Below, piece by piece: positions 54,346 through 62,881 of a stretch of DNA of 64,000 bases (within the stretch, counting starts at the first letter, position 1; the number at the start of each line of letters is the position of its first letter). The notes under the pieces are model-generated. The model had not been told where the DNA came from. It was given only the letters and a program-made list of their open reading frames with translations, and searched no databases. The stretch comes from Roseovarius pacificus (GTDB taxonomy: Bacteria; Pseudomonadota; Alphaproteobacteria; Rhodobacterales; Rhodobacteraceae): assembly GCF_900142665.1 (NCBI RefSeq), contig NZ_FRBR01000016.1:1-64000 (forward strand). Reading direction: 5' to 3'. A program made the translations under genes and the position numbers.

Positions 54346-55221
54346 TCAATCGCGCGCCGTTTCCGATCTGTGCAACATCAGGCCTGACAGTGCGATCAGG
54401 GTGCCGCCGATGAGTGTTGCTGGGCCGGGAAGATCGCCGAATACCGCGGCACCGAATGCGATCGCGCCAACGAGTTCCAGATAGACCAGCGGAGACAAGC
54501 TACTGGCCTCTGCATAACGAAAGGCCTGAATGGTCAGGAAGTGGGCGAGGGCGGAGATGGCCCCCATGGACAGGATCAACCAAAGCAGGTCAACGGAGGG
54601 TACTTCAAATGTGAGGGCCGCTTGCGGGCTGAGCAGAAGCGTTCCGACAAGGCATTGAAAGCACAGCGTCTGAAGGGAGTCGCTGCGGGACGCGGAGAGC
54701 TTGGTGACGACGAGGTAAACGCCATGAAAGCATCCGGCCAAGAGAGCGATGCCTGCGCCCAGACTGCCACCGCCGAACGGTTGCAGCACGATCAAGGCGC
54801 CAAAGACCGCAAGGACGAGGCTCGTGCCTTTCGCGATGGTCAGCCGTTCATTGAGGAACAGAACCGACAGCAGCATGGCGACGATGGGCCCGGAAAAGTA
54901 GGCCGCAATGGCGGCGGCGAGGGTCGTCCATTGTAATGAGACGAAGAAGAGGGTCATCGCGAAGACCAGGCAAAGCGTTCGCAAGAACTGCATGGTAATG
55001 CCCTGTCGTGGAAAGACTCTTCGGCCCCGCGCCGCGAGAGCGATCGGCAAGACGACAAGTGTTGCCGCCGCATATCTTGCCCAGGCGACCAGCAGGGGCG
55101 ACAGCGTTTCTCCCAGCAGCTTCGCGATGCCGTCCACAATCGGGACGATCAATGACGCCGATGCCATGAGCGCGAGGCCGATCGTTGCGCTGTTTACCTT
55201 GCGGGGAATTGTGTTGTGCAT
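54346..55221 (-). CDS. EamA/DMT-family permease
   Basis: A 291-residue permease with ten hydrophobic helices, closest in style to the S-adenosylmethionine/RhaT-like DMT branch (LVAWARYAAATLVVLP; QAFRYAEASSLSPLVYLELV). It is the third DMT permease in the window and is convergent with the GFA gene. Substrate unknown. Confidence 0.88.
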   Translation of the reverse strand: MHNTIPRKVNSATIGLALMASASLIVPIVDGIAKLLGETLSPLLVAWARYAAATLVVLPIALAARGRRVFPRQGITMQFLRTLCLVFAMTLFFVSLQWTTLAAAIAAYFSGPIVAMLLSVLFLNERLTIAKGTSLVLAVFGALIVLQPFGGGSLGAGIALLAGCFHGVYLVVTKLSASRSDSLQTLCFQCLVGTLLLSPQAALTFEVPSVDLLWLILSMGAISALAHFLTIQAFRYAEASSLSPLVYLELVGAIAFGAAVFGDLPGPATLIGGTLIALSGLMLHRSETARD

Positions 55222-55441
55222 GTCGAAAGCCCGTTCTCAAAATGCTGGCTCCATCGCCGATTTGAGTTTCGGGATGTTGGGCTTGCGTAAAAGCGCATCA
55301 AGGCGCTTGTGATTGGCGACCACTTTAGAGTTGTTCTAAAAGAGTGCAACCCGCCACTTTCGCGTGCCTCCACCGTCGAAGCGCGAACGAATCAGTTTTT
55401 CCGTGTTTCGGTCTTCCCTTTGATATCTCGCCTCAATTAAC

Positions 55442-55475
55442 TTGGTTCAGCCTAGGAATGCGACTATAATAGTCG
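55442..55475 (+). promoter_or_regulatory. Promoter embedded in a palindromic operator for the HTH gene
   Basis: TTGGTT (55442-55447) and a perfect TATAAT (55465-55470) are 17 bp apart. The -10 box is the centre of the 15-bp perfect palindrome CGACTATAATAGTCG (55461-55475). The gene downstream encodes an HTH protein, so autorepression is likely. Confidence 0.65.
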
Positions 55476-55517
55476 TAGTTCTGGCGTGCGCGCCGGGCCG
55501 GATGGGAGGTGATCTGC

Positions 55518-55766
55518 ATGATCACCGCCCGACAATCACGGGCGGCGCGGGCGCTTCTTGGCTGGACACAGGAGCAGCTTGCGGATGAGGCCCGGGTATC
55601 TTTGACCGCACTCAAACGCCTCGAGTCCGAAAGCGGGCTGGAGGTCTATGAGACCACGCGCGATCAGGTTCGACGGGCTTTCGAAGCGAATGGCATTCTG
55701 CTCCTGAACTCCGACCAGGGGATTGGAGTGATGCATGTGCAGGCGAAGGCCGTCGCTAAGAGCTGA
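55518..55766 (+). CDS. Small XRE-type HTH regulator
   Basis: An 82-residue helix-turn-helix protein (QSRAARALLGWTQEQLADEA, then VSLTALKRLESESG) with a short tail. Such regulators control conjugation or maintenance genes in integrative elements. ATG 55518 has GGGAGGTGA 6 bp upstream. The palindromic promoter at 55461-55475 is probably its own operator. Confidence 0.85.
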   Translation: MITARQSRAARALLGWTQEQLADEARVSLTALKRLESESGLEVYETTRDQVRRAFEANGILLLNSDQGIGVMHVQAKAVAKS

Positions 55767-55865
55767 CTATTCCGGCAGGTTTCGTGGTGAACGGAATTGC
55801 GCTATTGCCGTGCTCACGAAAACGTCAACCTTCTGTGCTAGGAATGTACAGAAGCCGCAGTGGGG

Positions 55866-56135
55866 ATGCGTGTGACGATCAGCAGCTTGCAGGATGTGCC
55901 GCCGCAGGGGGCCGTGGTGACGGACTATGACCGTCGCCACATGGCGCAGTATATGCGTTTGCTCGATGCTGCGGGCGAGGGCGCGAGCTGGCAGGAGGCG
56001 GCGCAGATCATCCTTGGCCTCGATGCGCAGAAAGAGCCGGAGCGGGCGCGCCTGGTCCACGACGCCCATCTTGAACGCGCACACTGGCTGAGTTCCGAAG
56101 GCTACCGGCAATTGGCGGCGGGGCGAACCAACTGA
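55866..56135 (+). CDS. DUF2285-associated small DNA-binding-like protein
   Basis: An 89-residue protein with VTDYDRRHMAQYMRLLDA, GASWQEAAQIILGLD and ERARLVHDAHLERAHWL. Small proteins of this pattern precede DUF2285 genes in conjugative elements of Rhizobiales and Rhodobacterales and are annotated as DUF2285 or DNA-binding. ATG 55866 is chosen; GTG 55860 is also open. The exact role is unknown. Confidence 0.7.
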   Translation: MRVTISSLQDVPPQGAVVTDYDRRHMAQYMRLLDAAGEGASWQEAAQIILGLDAQKEPERARLVHDAHLERAHWLSSEGYRQLAAGRTN

Positions 56136-56242
56136 GAAGGTGATGCGTCCCACGCATCACCTGATGCCTTGCGGCGGACTTCCCAAGTGATTGATCTCTC
56201 GGAATCCTTTTCCTGAGATCAACCCAGGGGAGAGGCGATGCC

Positions 56243-57017
56243 ATGCAACCCGACCGCTCGAATTGGCGTAACCAGGCGGCCTATGACTATCTCGATGATC
56301 TGGCCGCGCCGGAACTCGGCTGGGAATGCCTGCGTCGCAATCCCGAATATCAACATGACTATGCAGAGCTTGCAGGGGGACCACCTGACAGGGCTGACCT
56401 GAGGGATCAGGTCGGCCGTCGATGGGGTCTGTGCTTTCCCGGTTCGCCCCGGTCTGACCGCGACTGTCGCAGAGATATTCTGGCGCCCCGAAATCGATAC
56501 CAGCGCCGTGATCCTCGCGGTTGCCCCCGGGGCACTCGCCGGAGAGACTGATACTCCCGGCGGTGAGATAGTCGCCCCGAAGGGCAGGGCATCCCCCATT
56601 GGCAAGCACCTGCGGCACAGGTTGCCGGACGGAACATACCTGCATCTCGTTGCTCCTCTGAAGCACTGTGGACGGCTTGTTGCCACTGTTCCTCTCGGCC
56701 CCGAGGGCCTTGATCGCATCGAAGCGATCCAGCGGCTTCTGGCGGACCAGCATCGACGTCGTTCAATCCCGCGCGACACCCGCCTGACCGCGCAGCAGAA
56801 AGCGCGCCTGCGGCGTGTCCTCCAGGCCTCCGACGCCGCCTTCGACGGCGCGACCCAGAAGCAGATCGCCGATGTGCTGTTCCGTACCGGTCGCCTGGAC
56901 CGCGATGAATGGCAGGTCTCCTCAGCCCGTTTTGCCGTCTCCAGTCTCCTTCGTGAGGGGCGTGACCTGATCGCCGGCGGCTATCGCAAGCTCCTGCGTC
57001 ACCAGCGCCGCCTCTAG
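56243..57017 (+). pseudogene. DUF6499-DUF2285 protein split by a +1 frameshift
   Basis: The first frame reads DRSNWRNQAAYDYLDDL and LGWECLRRNPEYQHDYAEL (DUF6499) up to RRWGLCFP at about 56440. From there the family sequence continues one base further on as RPGLTATVAEIFWRPEID, then VAPLKHCGRLVATVPLGPEG, and ends with the DUF2285 helices (GATQKQIADVLF, SLLREGRDLIAGGYRKLL). Joining requires skipping one base in TTTCCCGG. Both halves are otherwise intact, so a recent mutation, a sequencing error or programmed +1 slippage at CCC-G are all open. Confidence 0.7.
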
Positions 57018-57154
57018 GTCGGCGATCCCGCGCCGCGGTGTGCGAATTTACCCCTGCCAAATCCCCACTGCATCTGACGAGACGCGCTTCGCCATCATGA
57101 CCGTCATCCGCCGCTGTTTCGCGGCACTGGTCACACACAGCAGGGAGACGCCCG

Positions 57155-57436
57155 ATGTCCGCCATCTCAACCGAACTTCCCCCGCGCTATCTGCGCACCA
57201 AGGAAGCCGCGCATTTCCTCAGCCTGTCGGCTCGGACGCTGGAGAAGCACCGGACCTATGGCACCGGTCCCGCCTACCACAAGCTGGGCGGACGCGTGGT
57301 CTATGCGATCGAGGACCTGCAGGCCTGGGTCGGACGCGGCGCCGTCACCTCGACATCCGACCCGCGCGGGCAAGTGCTGCCGGCGAAACGCCGCACGCTC
57401 GCCAACCTCCCGCAGCCCGGCCGATTCGTGCGCTGA
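57155..57436 (+). CDS. AlpA/MerR-like HTH_17 protein
   Basis: A 93-residue protein with a winged HTH of the excisionase type: PRYLRTKEAAHFLSLSARTL, HRTYGTGPAYHKLGGRVVY and DLQAWV. In this backbone it sits directly before repA and is thought to act as a regulator or excision factor. The ribosome-binding site AGGGAG precedes ATG. The 137 bp upstream hold nothing evident. Confidence 0.87.
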   Translation: MSAISTELPPRYLRTKEAAHFLSLSARTLEKHRTYGTGPAYHKLGGRVVYAIEDLQAWVGRGAVTSTSDPRGQVLPAKRRTLANLPQPGRFVR

Positions 57437-57454
57437 CGCGGGGGCGACACCTTC

Positions 57455-58627
57455 ATGACCGATGGACGCAGACCCCGTTCCGAGCGCGGGCAGCTCGATC
57501 TGTTCCGCGCGCTGCCCGGGGATTTCGCCCCCAGAGATGCGCAGGACCTCATGGCCTACCCCTTCTTTTCTCTCGCCAAGTCGAAACGGGTCGCACCGAT
57601 CGACTTTGCCGCTGGCAGCGTCAGCATCCGGGTCGAAGCGGTTCCCGATCACGGTATGGCCACGATCTGGGATGCCGACATCCTGATCTGGGTGGCGAGT
57701 CAGATCGTCGAGGCGCGTGACGCTGGACTGCGCACGTCCCGGCTGATGGCCGCCACCCCATATGAGATCCTCACCTATGTCGGTCGCGGAACCAGTGCGC
57801 GGGATTACCAGCGCCTGAAGGCGGCGCTGGATCGTCTGCAGTCGACAACGATCTCCACTTCGATCCGGCAGCCGGCTGAAGGACGCCGGCACCGCTTCTC
57901 CTGGATCAACGAATGGCAGGAGCGCAGCGACAGGGACGGGCGGCCGGATGGTATCGAGCTGATCGTGCCCGACTGGTTTTACCAGGCGGTACTCGACAAT
58001 GCGCTGATCCTCACCATCGACCGGGCGTATTTCGACCTGACCGGCGGACTCGACCGTTGGCTCTATCGCCTGGTTCGCAAGCACGGTGGCCGGCAGCGGG
58101 ATGGCTGGCGTTTCGACTTCCACCATCTTCACCAGAAGTCCGGGGCACTGTCGCCCTTCAAGCGGTTTGTCTTCGAGCTTCGCGACATCATCCGGCGGCA
58201 GCCGCTGCCAGGCTACACGCTCTTTCTCGAAACTGAAGTTGGTGGCCGCAAGCTGCTGGCCTTCGAGCCTGCGCCGTGCTGTGGAAAACCTGTGAATGGG
58301 CTCGTGCTATCGGGAACCCCGACTATCGTGCCATCAGGAACCGGGGTCTCGTGCTATCAGGAACCCAAACAGGGTGTAACGCACAGAAGTAAAAGTGGAA
58401 ATCGCGCCCTTAACTTAGAATCTAACGAAGACTCTAACTTTGAAGAGCGCGCAGATGATGTGGAGAACATCATCCGCAGCGCAGCCGGGGGCCTTCGAAA
58501 GGCTGAGAAACCGGACGCATTGAGCATGCCTGGCGCTGCCGGATCGTTCCGGGACAGCCCCGCCTCCGACACGGTCAGTCGCCACGTCTTGGCACGCCTT
58601 CCACTCGATCTACCGGGAGATCGGTGA
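57455..58627 (+). CDS. repA: Replication initiator RepA (RPA family) of the conjugative element
   Basis: A 390-residue RPA-type replication initiator. The core (residues about 20-275) has DLMAYPFFSLAKSKR, MAATPYEILTYVGRGTSARD, FYQAVLDNALILTIDRAYF and LDRWLYRLVRKHGG. The C-terminal 110 residues are low-complexity and partly encoded by three DNA repeats that look like iterons. RepA proteins of this kind allow transient rolling or theta replication of integrative elements after excision. It overlaps the DUF2840 gene by one base. Confidence 0.88.
   Translation: MTDGRRPRSERGQLDLFRALPGDFAPRDAQDLMAYPFFSLAKSKRVAPIDFAAGSVSIRVEAVPDHGMATIWDADILIWVASQIVEARDAGLRTSRLMAATPYEILTYVGRGTSARDYQRLKAALDRLQSTTISTSIRQPAEGRRHRFSWINEWQERSDRDGRPDGIELIVPDWFYQAVLDNALILTIDRAYFDLTGGLDRWLYRLVRKHGGRQRDGWRFDFHHLHQKSGALSPFKRFVFELRDIIRRQPLPGYTLFLETEVGGRKLLAFEPAPCCGKPVNGLVLSGTPTIVPSGTGVSCYQEPKQGVTHRSKSGNRALNLESNEDSNFEERADDVENIIRSAAGGLRKAEKPDALSMPGAAGSFRDSPASDTVSRHVLARLPLDLPGDR
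58279..58364. other. Candidate replication origin: DnaA-box-like site and three iterons inside repA
   Basis: CGTGCYATCRGGAAC occurs at 58303-58317, 58327-58341 and 58350-58364, spaced 24 and 23 bp. TTTTCCACA (minus strand, about 58280-58288) differs from a DnaA box by one base and lies 15 bp before the first repeat. The repeated protein text (LSGTPTIVPSGTG) shows that the DNA, not the peptide, is under selection. Confidence 0.6.
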
Positions 58628-59148
58628 TGAGTGTCATTCTGAGACCCGGCAAATCATCCGCGATTGAGGCTTCGTCGCTCAGCTTCGATGGTATGACCCG
58701 CGTCGAATTGATCTGGCTGGAGAAGCAGACCGAGTTCTGGATCCGGTTCGGCAATGGGGCAGGGGAGCAGGTCCTGAACCGCAGCCGACGTGTGGTCTTC
58801 TTCATGCCGGGTTCTGTCTTCGCCTTCGTTCGCTGGGCGGCGAGTGACTATGGAACCGTCCTCTCGTGCCTCGACATTGTGCGCGCGATCGCGGCTGGCA
58901 ACTCCTATCAGACGCTGCCCTTCGTACGTCCCGGTGGCGAGATTTTGTTGAAGATCGAAGGCTGGCCCAAAGTCGAGAAGGTCCTCCGCTATGTCGATGC
59001 AATCGAGAGTCTCGGCATCGATGCCGCCGACGTCGATCCCGATCACTGGCGCCATGTCGCCCACTGGATGAAGGCGGGCGAAGCGCCGCGACCCTATACG
59101 GCGGAACGCCATGCCGCATGGCTCCGCCGTCGGGAGATCGGAAAATGA
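58627..59148 (+). CDS. DUF2840 protein
   Basis: A 173-residue DUF2840 protein (MTRVELIWLEKQTEFWIRFG, RVVFFMPGSVFAFVRWAASD, YGTVLSCLDIVRAI). It is a constant member of the repA-DUF2840-traF-DUF736 block in alphaproteobacterial conjugative elements; its role is unknown. The start overlaps the repA stop (TGATG) and its stop overlaps the next start, so the block is translationally coupled. Confidence 0.87.
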   Translation: MSVILRPGKSSAIEASSLSFDGMTRVELIWLEKQTEFWIRFGNGAGEQVLNRSRRVVFFMPGSVFAFVRWAASDYGTVLSCLDIVRAIAAGNSYQTLPFVRPGGEILLKIEGWPKVEKVLRYVDAIESLGIDAADVDPDHWRHVAHWMKAGEAPRPYTAERHAAWLRRREIGK

Positions 59149-59687
59149 CCCGTGCCCGCTACATCATGGCGACGGTCGCGGCGCTCGCCACCGTCATCGC
59201 CGGCAGCATTCCGGCTGCGCCACGGCTGGTCTGGAACGCCTCGGCCAGCGTGCCGATTGGTCTCTACGCCATCGCGCCGGTGGACCGGCTCGCGGTGCCA
59301 GATCTGGTCGTGGTCATGCCGCGCGAACCCTTTGCGGGTTTCATGGTCGCGCGCGGCTATGTCGGTCGCGATGTGCCGATCCTGAAGCACGTCATCGGGC
59401 TGCCGGGACAACGGGTCTGCCGGGACGGCCCCGCGATCTCCGTCGATGGCAGACACCTGGGGGAGGCGCGAGAGCGCGACAGCCAGGGCCGCGCTCTTCC
59501 TGTCTGGCAGGGCTGCCGCACCATCGTAGAGGGCGAGGTCTTCCTGATGAACCCGGCGGTCTCTGACAGCTTCGATGGCCGCTACTTCGGTCCGTTCCCC
59601 ACCTCGGCAGTGATCGGCCGGGCCAGTCCACTGTTCACCGACGAGGGTGGCGATGGCCGCCTCGTCTGGCGCGCGCCGGAGCGGTGA
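59145..59687 (+). CDS. traF: TraF-like S26 conjugative signal peptidase
   Basis: A 180-residue inner-membrane serine peptidase. An N-terminal helix (MATVAALATVIAGSIPAA) is followed by the S26 nucleophile region NASASVPIGLYAI. The lysine box is VPILKHVIGLPGQRVC, and the C-terminal GRYFGPFPTSAVIGRASPL is also conserved. TraF of RP4 processes the TrbC pilin precursor into a cyclic form; the same job is likely here. Starts inside the DUF2840 stop (ATGA). Confidence 0.9.
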   Translation: MTRARYIMATVAALATVIAGSIPAAPRLVWNASASVPIGLYAIAPVDRLAVPDLVVVMPREPFAGFMVARGYVGRDVPILKHVIGLPGQRVCRDGPAISVDGRHLGEARERDSQGRALPVWQGCRTIVEGEVFLMNPAVSDSFDGRYFGPFPTSAVIGRASPLFTDEGGDGRLVWRAPER

Positions 59688-59753
59688 CGCGCGTTTATGG
59701 CGGGACGTGCCAGCGGCCTGCCTCCCATTCACCTCATGAGGAAGGAACCTTCA

Positions 59754-60089
59754 ATGCCACAGATCGGCCAATTCACACGCACCCCGTCCGGCTATTCCGG
59801 ACAGCTTCGCACGCTCTCGCTCGACCTGGAACTGACCTTTGTTCCCACCGACAATGTCGATTCCGAGAAAGCTCCCGCCTATCGCATCCACCTCGGTGAC
59901 GAGGAGGGCCCGGAGGTTGGCGCGGGCTGGAAACACACTGGCGAAACCGCAGGGGCGTTCGTTTCGGTCCTGCTCGATGATCCGGTTTTCCGGCATCCGA
60001 TCCGCGCCCGCCTGTTCCAGTCGGATGAGGAGGGCAGGGACTGGGGGCTGCACTGGACCCGCCCGAAGAAGCGCGATGAGCAGGACTGA
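59754..60089 (+). CDS. DUF736 protein, second copy
   Basis: A 111-residue DUF736 protein (IGQFTRTPSGYSGQLRTLSL; GLHWTRPKKRDEQD at the end), diverged from the copy at 49128. It lies within the conserved traF-transglycosylase interval. Function unknown. The ribosome-binding site GAGGAAGGA lies about 7 bp before ATG. Confidence 0.88.
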   Translation: MPQIGQFTRTPSGYSGQLRTLSLDLELTFVPTDNVDSEKAPAYRIHLGDEEGPEVGAGWKHTGETAGAFVSVLLDDPVFRHPIRARLFQSDEEGRDWGLHWTRPKKRDEQD

Positions 60090-60091
60090 CC

Positions 60092-60856
60092 ATGATCATG
60101 TCCTGCACCCGTCCCGCCTCGGGGAGAGGTGGCATCTGCCGCCGCATGCTCCTCCTTTTTCTTTCCGGCCTCTTCCTCCCGGTCACCGCCACGCAGCTGC
60201 TCTTGGCGCAAACCGGTGTGCCCGAACACGCAATCGACGCACATCCCTACGCCGCCCAGGTCACCGAGGCATCGCAGCGCTTCGGCATACCGACGACATG
60301 GATCATGGCCGTGATGCGGGCAGAGAGCGCGGGCGATCTGCGTGCGGTTTCTTCTGCTGGCGCGATGGGGCTGATGCAGGTCATGCCCGACACCTGGGCC
60401 GGGCTGCGCATCCGTCATGGCCTCGGCCGAGACCCTTTTGAGCCGCGTGACAACATCCTCGCGGGCACGGCCTATCTGCGCGAGATGTGGGACCGCTATG
60501 GCAATGTCGCAGCGATGCTGGCCGCCTATAACGCCGGTCCCGCCCGCTACGATGAATACCGCCTGGCGGATCGTCCGTTGCCGGCCGAGACGCGCGCCTA
60601 CGTCGCTGCGCTTGCACCCGTTCTGCTTGGCGAGCGGCCATCGGGCACCGCTATCACTGCAGTCCGGCCGCTCGATTGGCGTGAGGCGGCGATCTTCATC
60701 AGCCGCGACGACGGGACGTCTGCGACTGATCCTGTGTCGCCTCATCGGACGCTCGGCGGCGCTGTTTCACCCGTCCCGGCGGTGCCACAGGCGGGCATCA
60801 CCCCGCAGCCTGAGGGCCTCTTTGTCCAGCGGGAGACTGGTGAGGTCCAGCCATGA
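60092..60856 (+). CDS. Conjugation-associated lytic transglycosylase (SLT domain)
   Basis: A 254-residue periplasmic enzyme. A hydrophobic signal (MLLLFLSGLFLPVTATQLLL, residues 19-38) precedes an SLT domain with catalytic glutamate in VMRAESAGDLRAVSSAGAMG, LMQVMPDTW and NVAAMLAAYNAGPARYDEY. Like TrbN/VirB1 it would open the wall for the mating channel. The proline-rich tail is unassigned. It starts 2 bp after DUF736. Confidence 0.9.
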   Translation: MIMSCTRPASGRGGICRRMLLLFLSGLFLPVTATQLLLAQTGVPEHAIDAHPYAAQVTEASQRFGIPTTWIMAVMRAESAGDLRAVSSAGAMGLMQVMPDTWAGLRIRHGLGRDPFEPRDNILAGTAYLREMWDRYGNVAAMLAAYNAGPARYDEYRLADRPLPAETRAYVAALAPVLLGERPSGTAITAVRPLDWREAAIFISRDDGTSATDPVSPHRTLGGAVSPVPAVPQAGITPQPEGLFVQRETGEVQP

Positions 60857-61110
60857 CCCGGGAGATCGCACTTCGCGCTCCATCGTACTCTGGCGTGCTT
60901 TTGAGGGGGCAGGCGGTGGAGGCGGGCACCACGACCGAAGGATGGCAGGATAAAAGGGCGCACGGTGCGCGGCGGTTGGGCGGTTGTTTTTGTTCATGTT
61001 TTTGCTGCGTTCCGCACCGTATGGCGCGTGCGCGCAGCGTGCGAGATGTGCCTAAGTTTCTGAAAATGTTTCCTGTTTCGCACAGTGCGGGGATTTCCCA
61101 TGCCCGATGA
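60853..61110 (+). CDS. Possible small cysteine-rich protein overlapping the oriT region
   Basis: An 85-codon frame starting MTREIALRAPSYSGVLLRGQ within the transglycosylase stop (ATGA) and ending inside the relaxase start. The middle is Cys-rich (GGCFCSCFCCVPH). Overlap at both ends suits a coupled gene, but the DNA is also rich in inverted repeats and may simply be the transfer origin. Confidence 0.3.
   Translation: MTREIALRAPSYSGVLLRGQAVEAGTTTEGWQDKRAHGARRLGGCFCSCFCCVPHRMARARSVRDVPKFLKMFPVSHSAGISHAR
60958..61089. other. Candidate origin of transfer (oriT)
   Basis: The interval just before the relaxase gene contains GCGCAC-G-GTGCGC (60958-60970), CGCAC-A-GTGCG (61079-61089) and a GC/GTGCG-rich stretch between them. 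There is also a locally T-rich segment (GTTTTTGTTCATGTTTTTG). Relaxase genes usually lie next to their nic site, so this is the natural place for oriT. No nic consensus can be assigned by eye. Confidence 0.4.
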
Positions 61111-62854
61111 TCGCGAGTTCCGCATCCGCCCGGGGGGTATCCGTTCGACACGGGCGCAGCAGGCACGGCCCTTCATCGCACAGGCCCTTGCTGCGGCAAA
61201 AAAGGCCGGGGGTGGGGTCTCGCGAGCGGGGCGCGTCACCCCTGGCAATCGGTCCCGCTTCGGGCGCGGCCAACGCGCCAGTATTCAGGCCAACCGCCTC
61301 ATTACCGCCCGCACACGCGGCGCGGTGGTCAAGGCGCGTGTGGTGCGGCACAGCGGGACGTCCGCGCCTCTCGGGGCCCACCTCGATTACCTGCGCCGGG
61401 ACGGCGTGACCCGGGACGGGGAGAAGGCCAGGCTCTTCGGTCCGGAAACGGAGGATGCCGATGGCCGGGCCTTTGCCGAGCGATGTCGCGATGACCGTCA
61501 TCATTTCCGCTTCATCGTCTCACCCGACGACGCGCCGGACATTTCTGACCTGCAATCCTTTACCCGCGATCTCGTCGCACGGATGGAACAGGATCTCGGC
61601 ACGTCTCTTGACTGGGTCGGCGTCGATCACTGGAACACCGCCCACCCGCATGTCCACCTGATCGTTCGGGGTGTCCGCGACGACGGCCAGGATCTCGTGA
61701 TCTCGCGGGACTACATCAAGGAGGGGATGCGCGACAGGGCACGGGATCTCATCACTCAGGAACTGGGCCCGCGCAGCGATCTCGACATTCGCCGGACGCT
61801 TGAGCGACAGATCGGGGCCGAGCGCTGGACGCAACTCGATCGTCAGTTGCTGCGGGACGCGGGGCGTTCGCGCATCCTCGACATGGCGCCGGATGCGGAT
61901 CGGCAGCCGGATGCGTTTCACACACTGAAGGTCGGGCGTCTGCGCCGGCTGGAAATGCTCGGCGTCGCCGACCAGATCGGACAGTCGCAATGGCACATCA
62001 GGGACGATGCCGAAGCGGTCCTGCGCGAGATGGGGGAGCGTGGCGACATCATCAAGCGGATGCATCGGGCACTTACGGACCGGGGGATCGAGCGCGGGTC
62101 CTCGAGTTACGTCCTTGCCGCTGAGAGCCTCGATGTTCCCGTCATCGGTCGTCTGGTCGAGCGGGGCCTCGATGACGAGCTGAAGGGAACAGCCTATGCC
62201 GTCGTCGATGGTGTCGATGGCCGGAGCCACCATATCCGTCTGCCCCATCTCGACGCCGCCGGCGACAGCGCCGCCGGCTCGATCGTGGAACTCCGCTCCT
62301 ACGACGATGCGCGCGGCCAGCGTCGCGTCGCGCTGGCGGTCCGGTCCGACCTCGAACTTGCTACTCAGGTCACCGCGTCCGGGGCCACCTGGCTCGACCG
62401 GCAGGCCATCGCGCGCGACCCGCTCGCCTTGTCGGACCAGGGCTTCGGTGCCGAGGTCCGGCAGGCCCTGGAAGCCCGGGCCGAGCACCTGGTCTCGGAA
62501 GGGCTAGGAGAGCGGCGGGACGGCAGGGTGGTCTTTGCCCGGCGCCTGCTCGGAACCTTGCGCGACCGGGAGTTGCAGGCGGTTGGCACGCAGCTCTCGG
62601 AGGAAACCGGGTTGCCGTTCAACAAGGCGGATCCGGGTGACTACGTGAGCGGTATCTATCGCCAGCGTCTCGCGCTGGCTTCGGGCCGTTTTGCCATGAT
62701 CGAGGGCTATGGCGCCGACGGCGCGCTCGGGTTCCAGCTCGTGCCTTGGTCTCCGTCTCTCGAAAAGCATCTCGGCCGGGATGTCACCGGCGTCGCGCGC
62801 GGGGACGGCGGAGTGGACTGGGACTTTGGCCGTAAGCGCGGCCTCGGCCTCTGA
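61100..62854 (+). CDS. rlxS: Relaxase RlxS (VirD2-like, DUF3363)
   Basis: A 584-residue MOB relaxase. The catalytic domain has LGAHLDYLRRDG (candidate Tyr97), DRHHFRFIVSPDDA, and the metal-binding HPHVHL (His182, His184, His186). The C-terminal 350 residues are DUF3363, characteristic of RlxS in alphaproteobacterial elements. It nicks oriT, stays bound to the transferred strand and passes it to TraG. ATG 61100 begins MPDDREFRIRPGG, the usual start; an upstream start is open but not conserved in style. Confidence 0.92.
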   Translation: MPDDREFRIRPGGIRSTRAQQARPFIAQALAAAKKAGGGVSRAGRVTPGNRSRFGRGQRASIQANRLITARTRGAVVKARVVRHSGTSAPLGAHLDYLRRDGVTRDGEKARLFGPETEDADGRAFAERCRDDRHHFRFIVSPDDAPDISDLQSFTRDLVARMEQDLGTSLDWVGVDHWNTAHPHVHLIVRGVRDDGQDLVISRDYIKEGMRDRARDLITQELGPRSDLDIRRTLERQIGAERWTQLDRQLLRDAGRSRILDMAPDADRQPDAFHTLKVGRLRRLEMLGVADQIGQSQWHIRDDAEAVLREMGERGDIIKRMHRALTDRGIERGSSSYVLAAESLDVPVIGRLVERGLDDELKGTAYAVVDGVDGRSHHIRLPHLDAAGDSAAGSIVELRSYDDARGQRRVALAVRSDLELATQVTASGATWLDRQAIARDPLALSDQGFGAEVRQALEARAEHLVSEGLGERRDGRVVFARRLLGTLRDRELQAVGTQLSEETGLPFNKADPGDYVSGIYRQRLALASGRFAMIEGYGADGALGFQLVPWSPSLEKHLGRDVTGVARGDGGVDWDFGRKRGLGL

Positions 62855-62881
62855 TCAACACACCGGAAAGGAGCGACAGTC

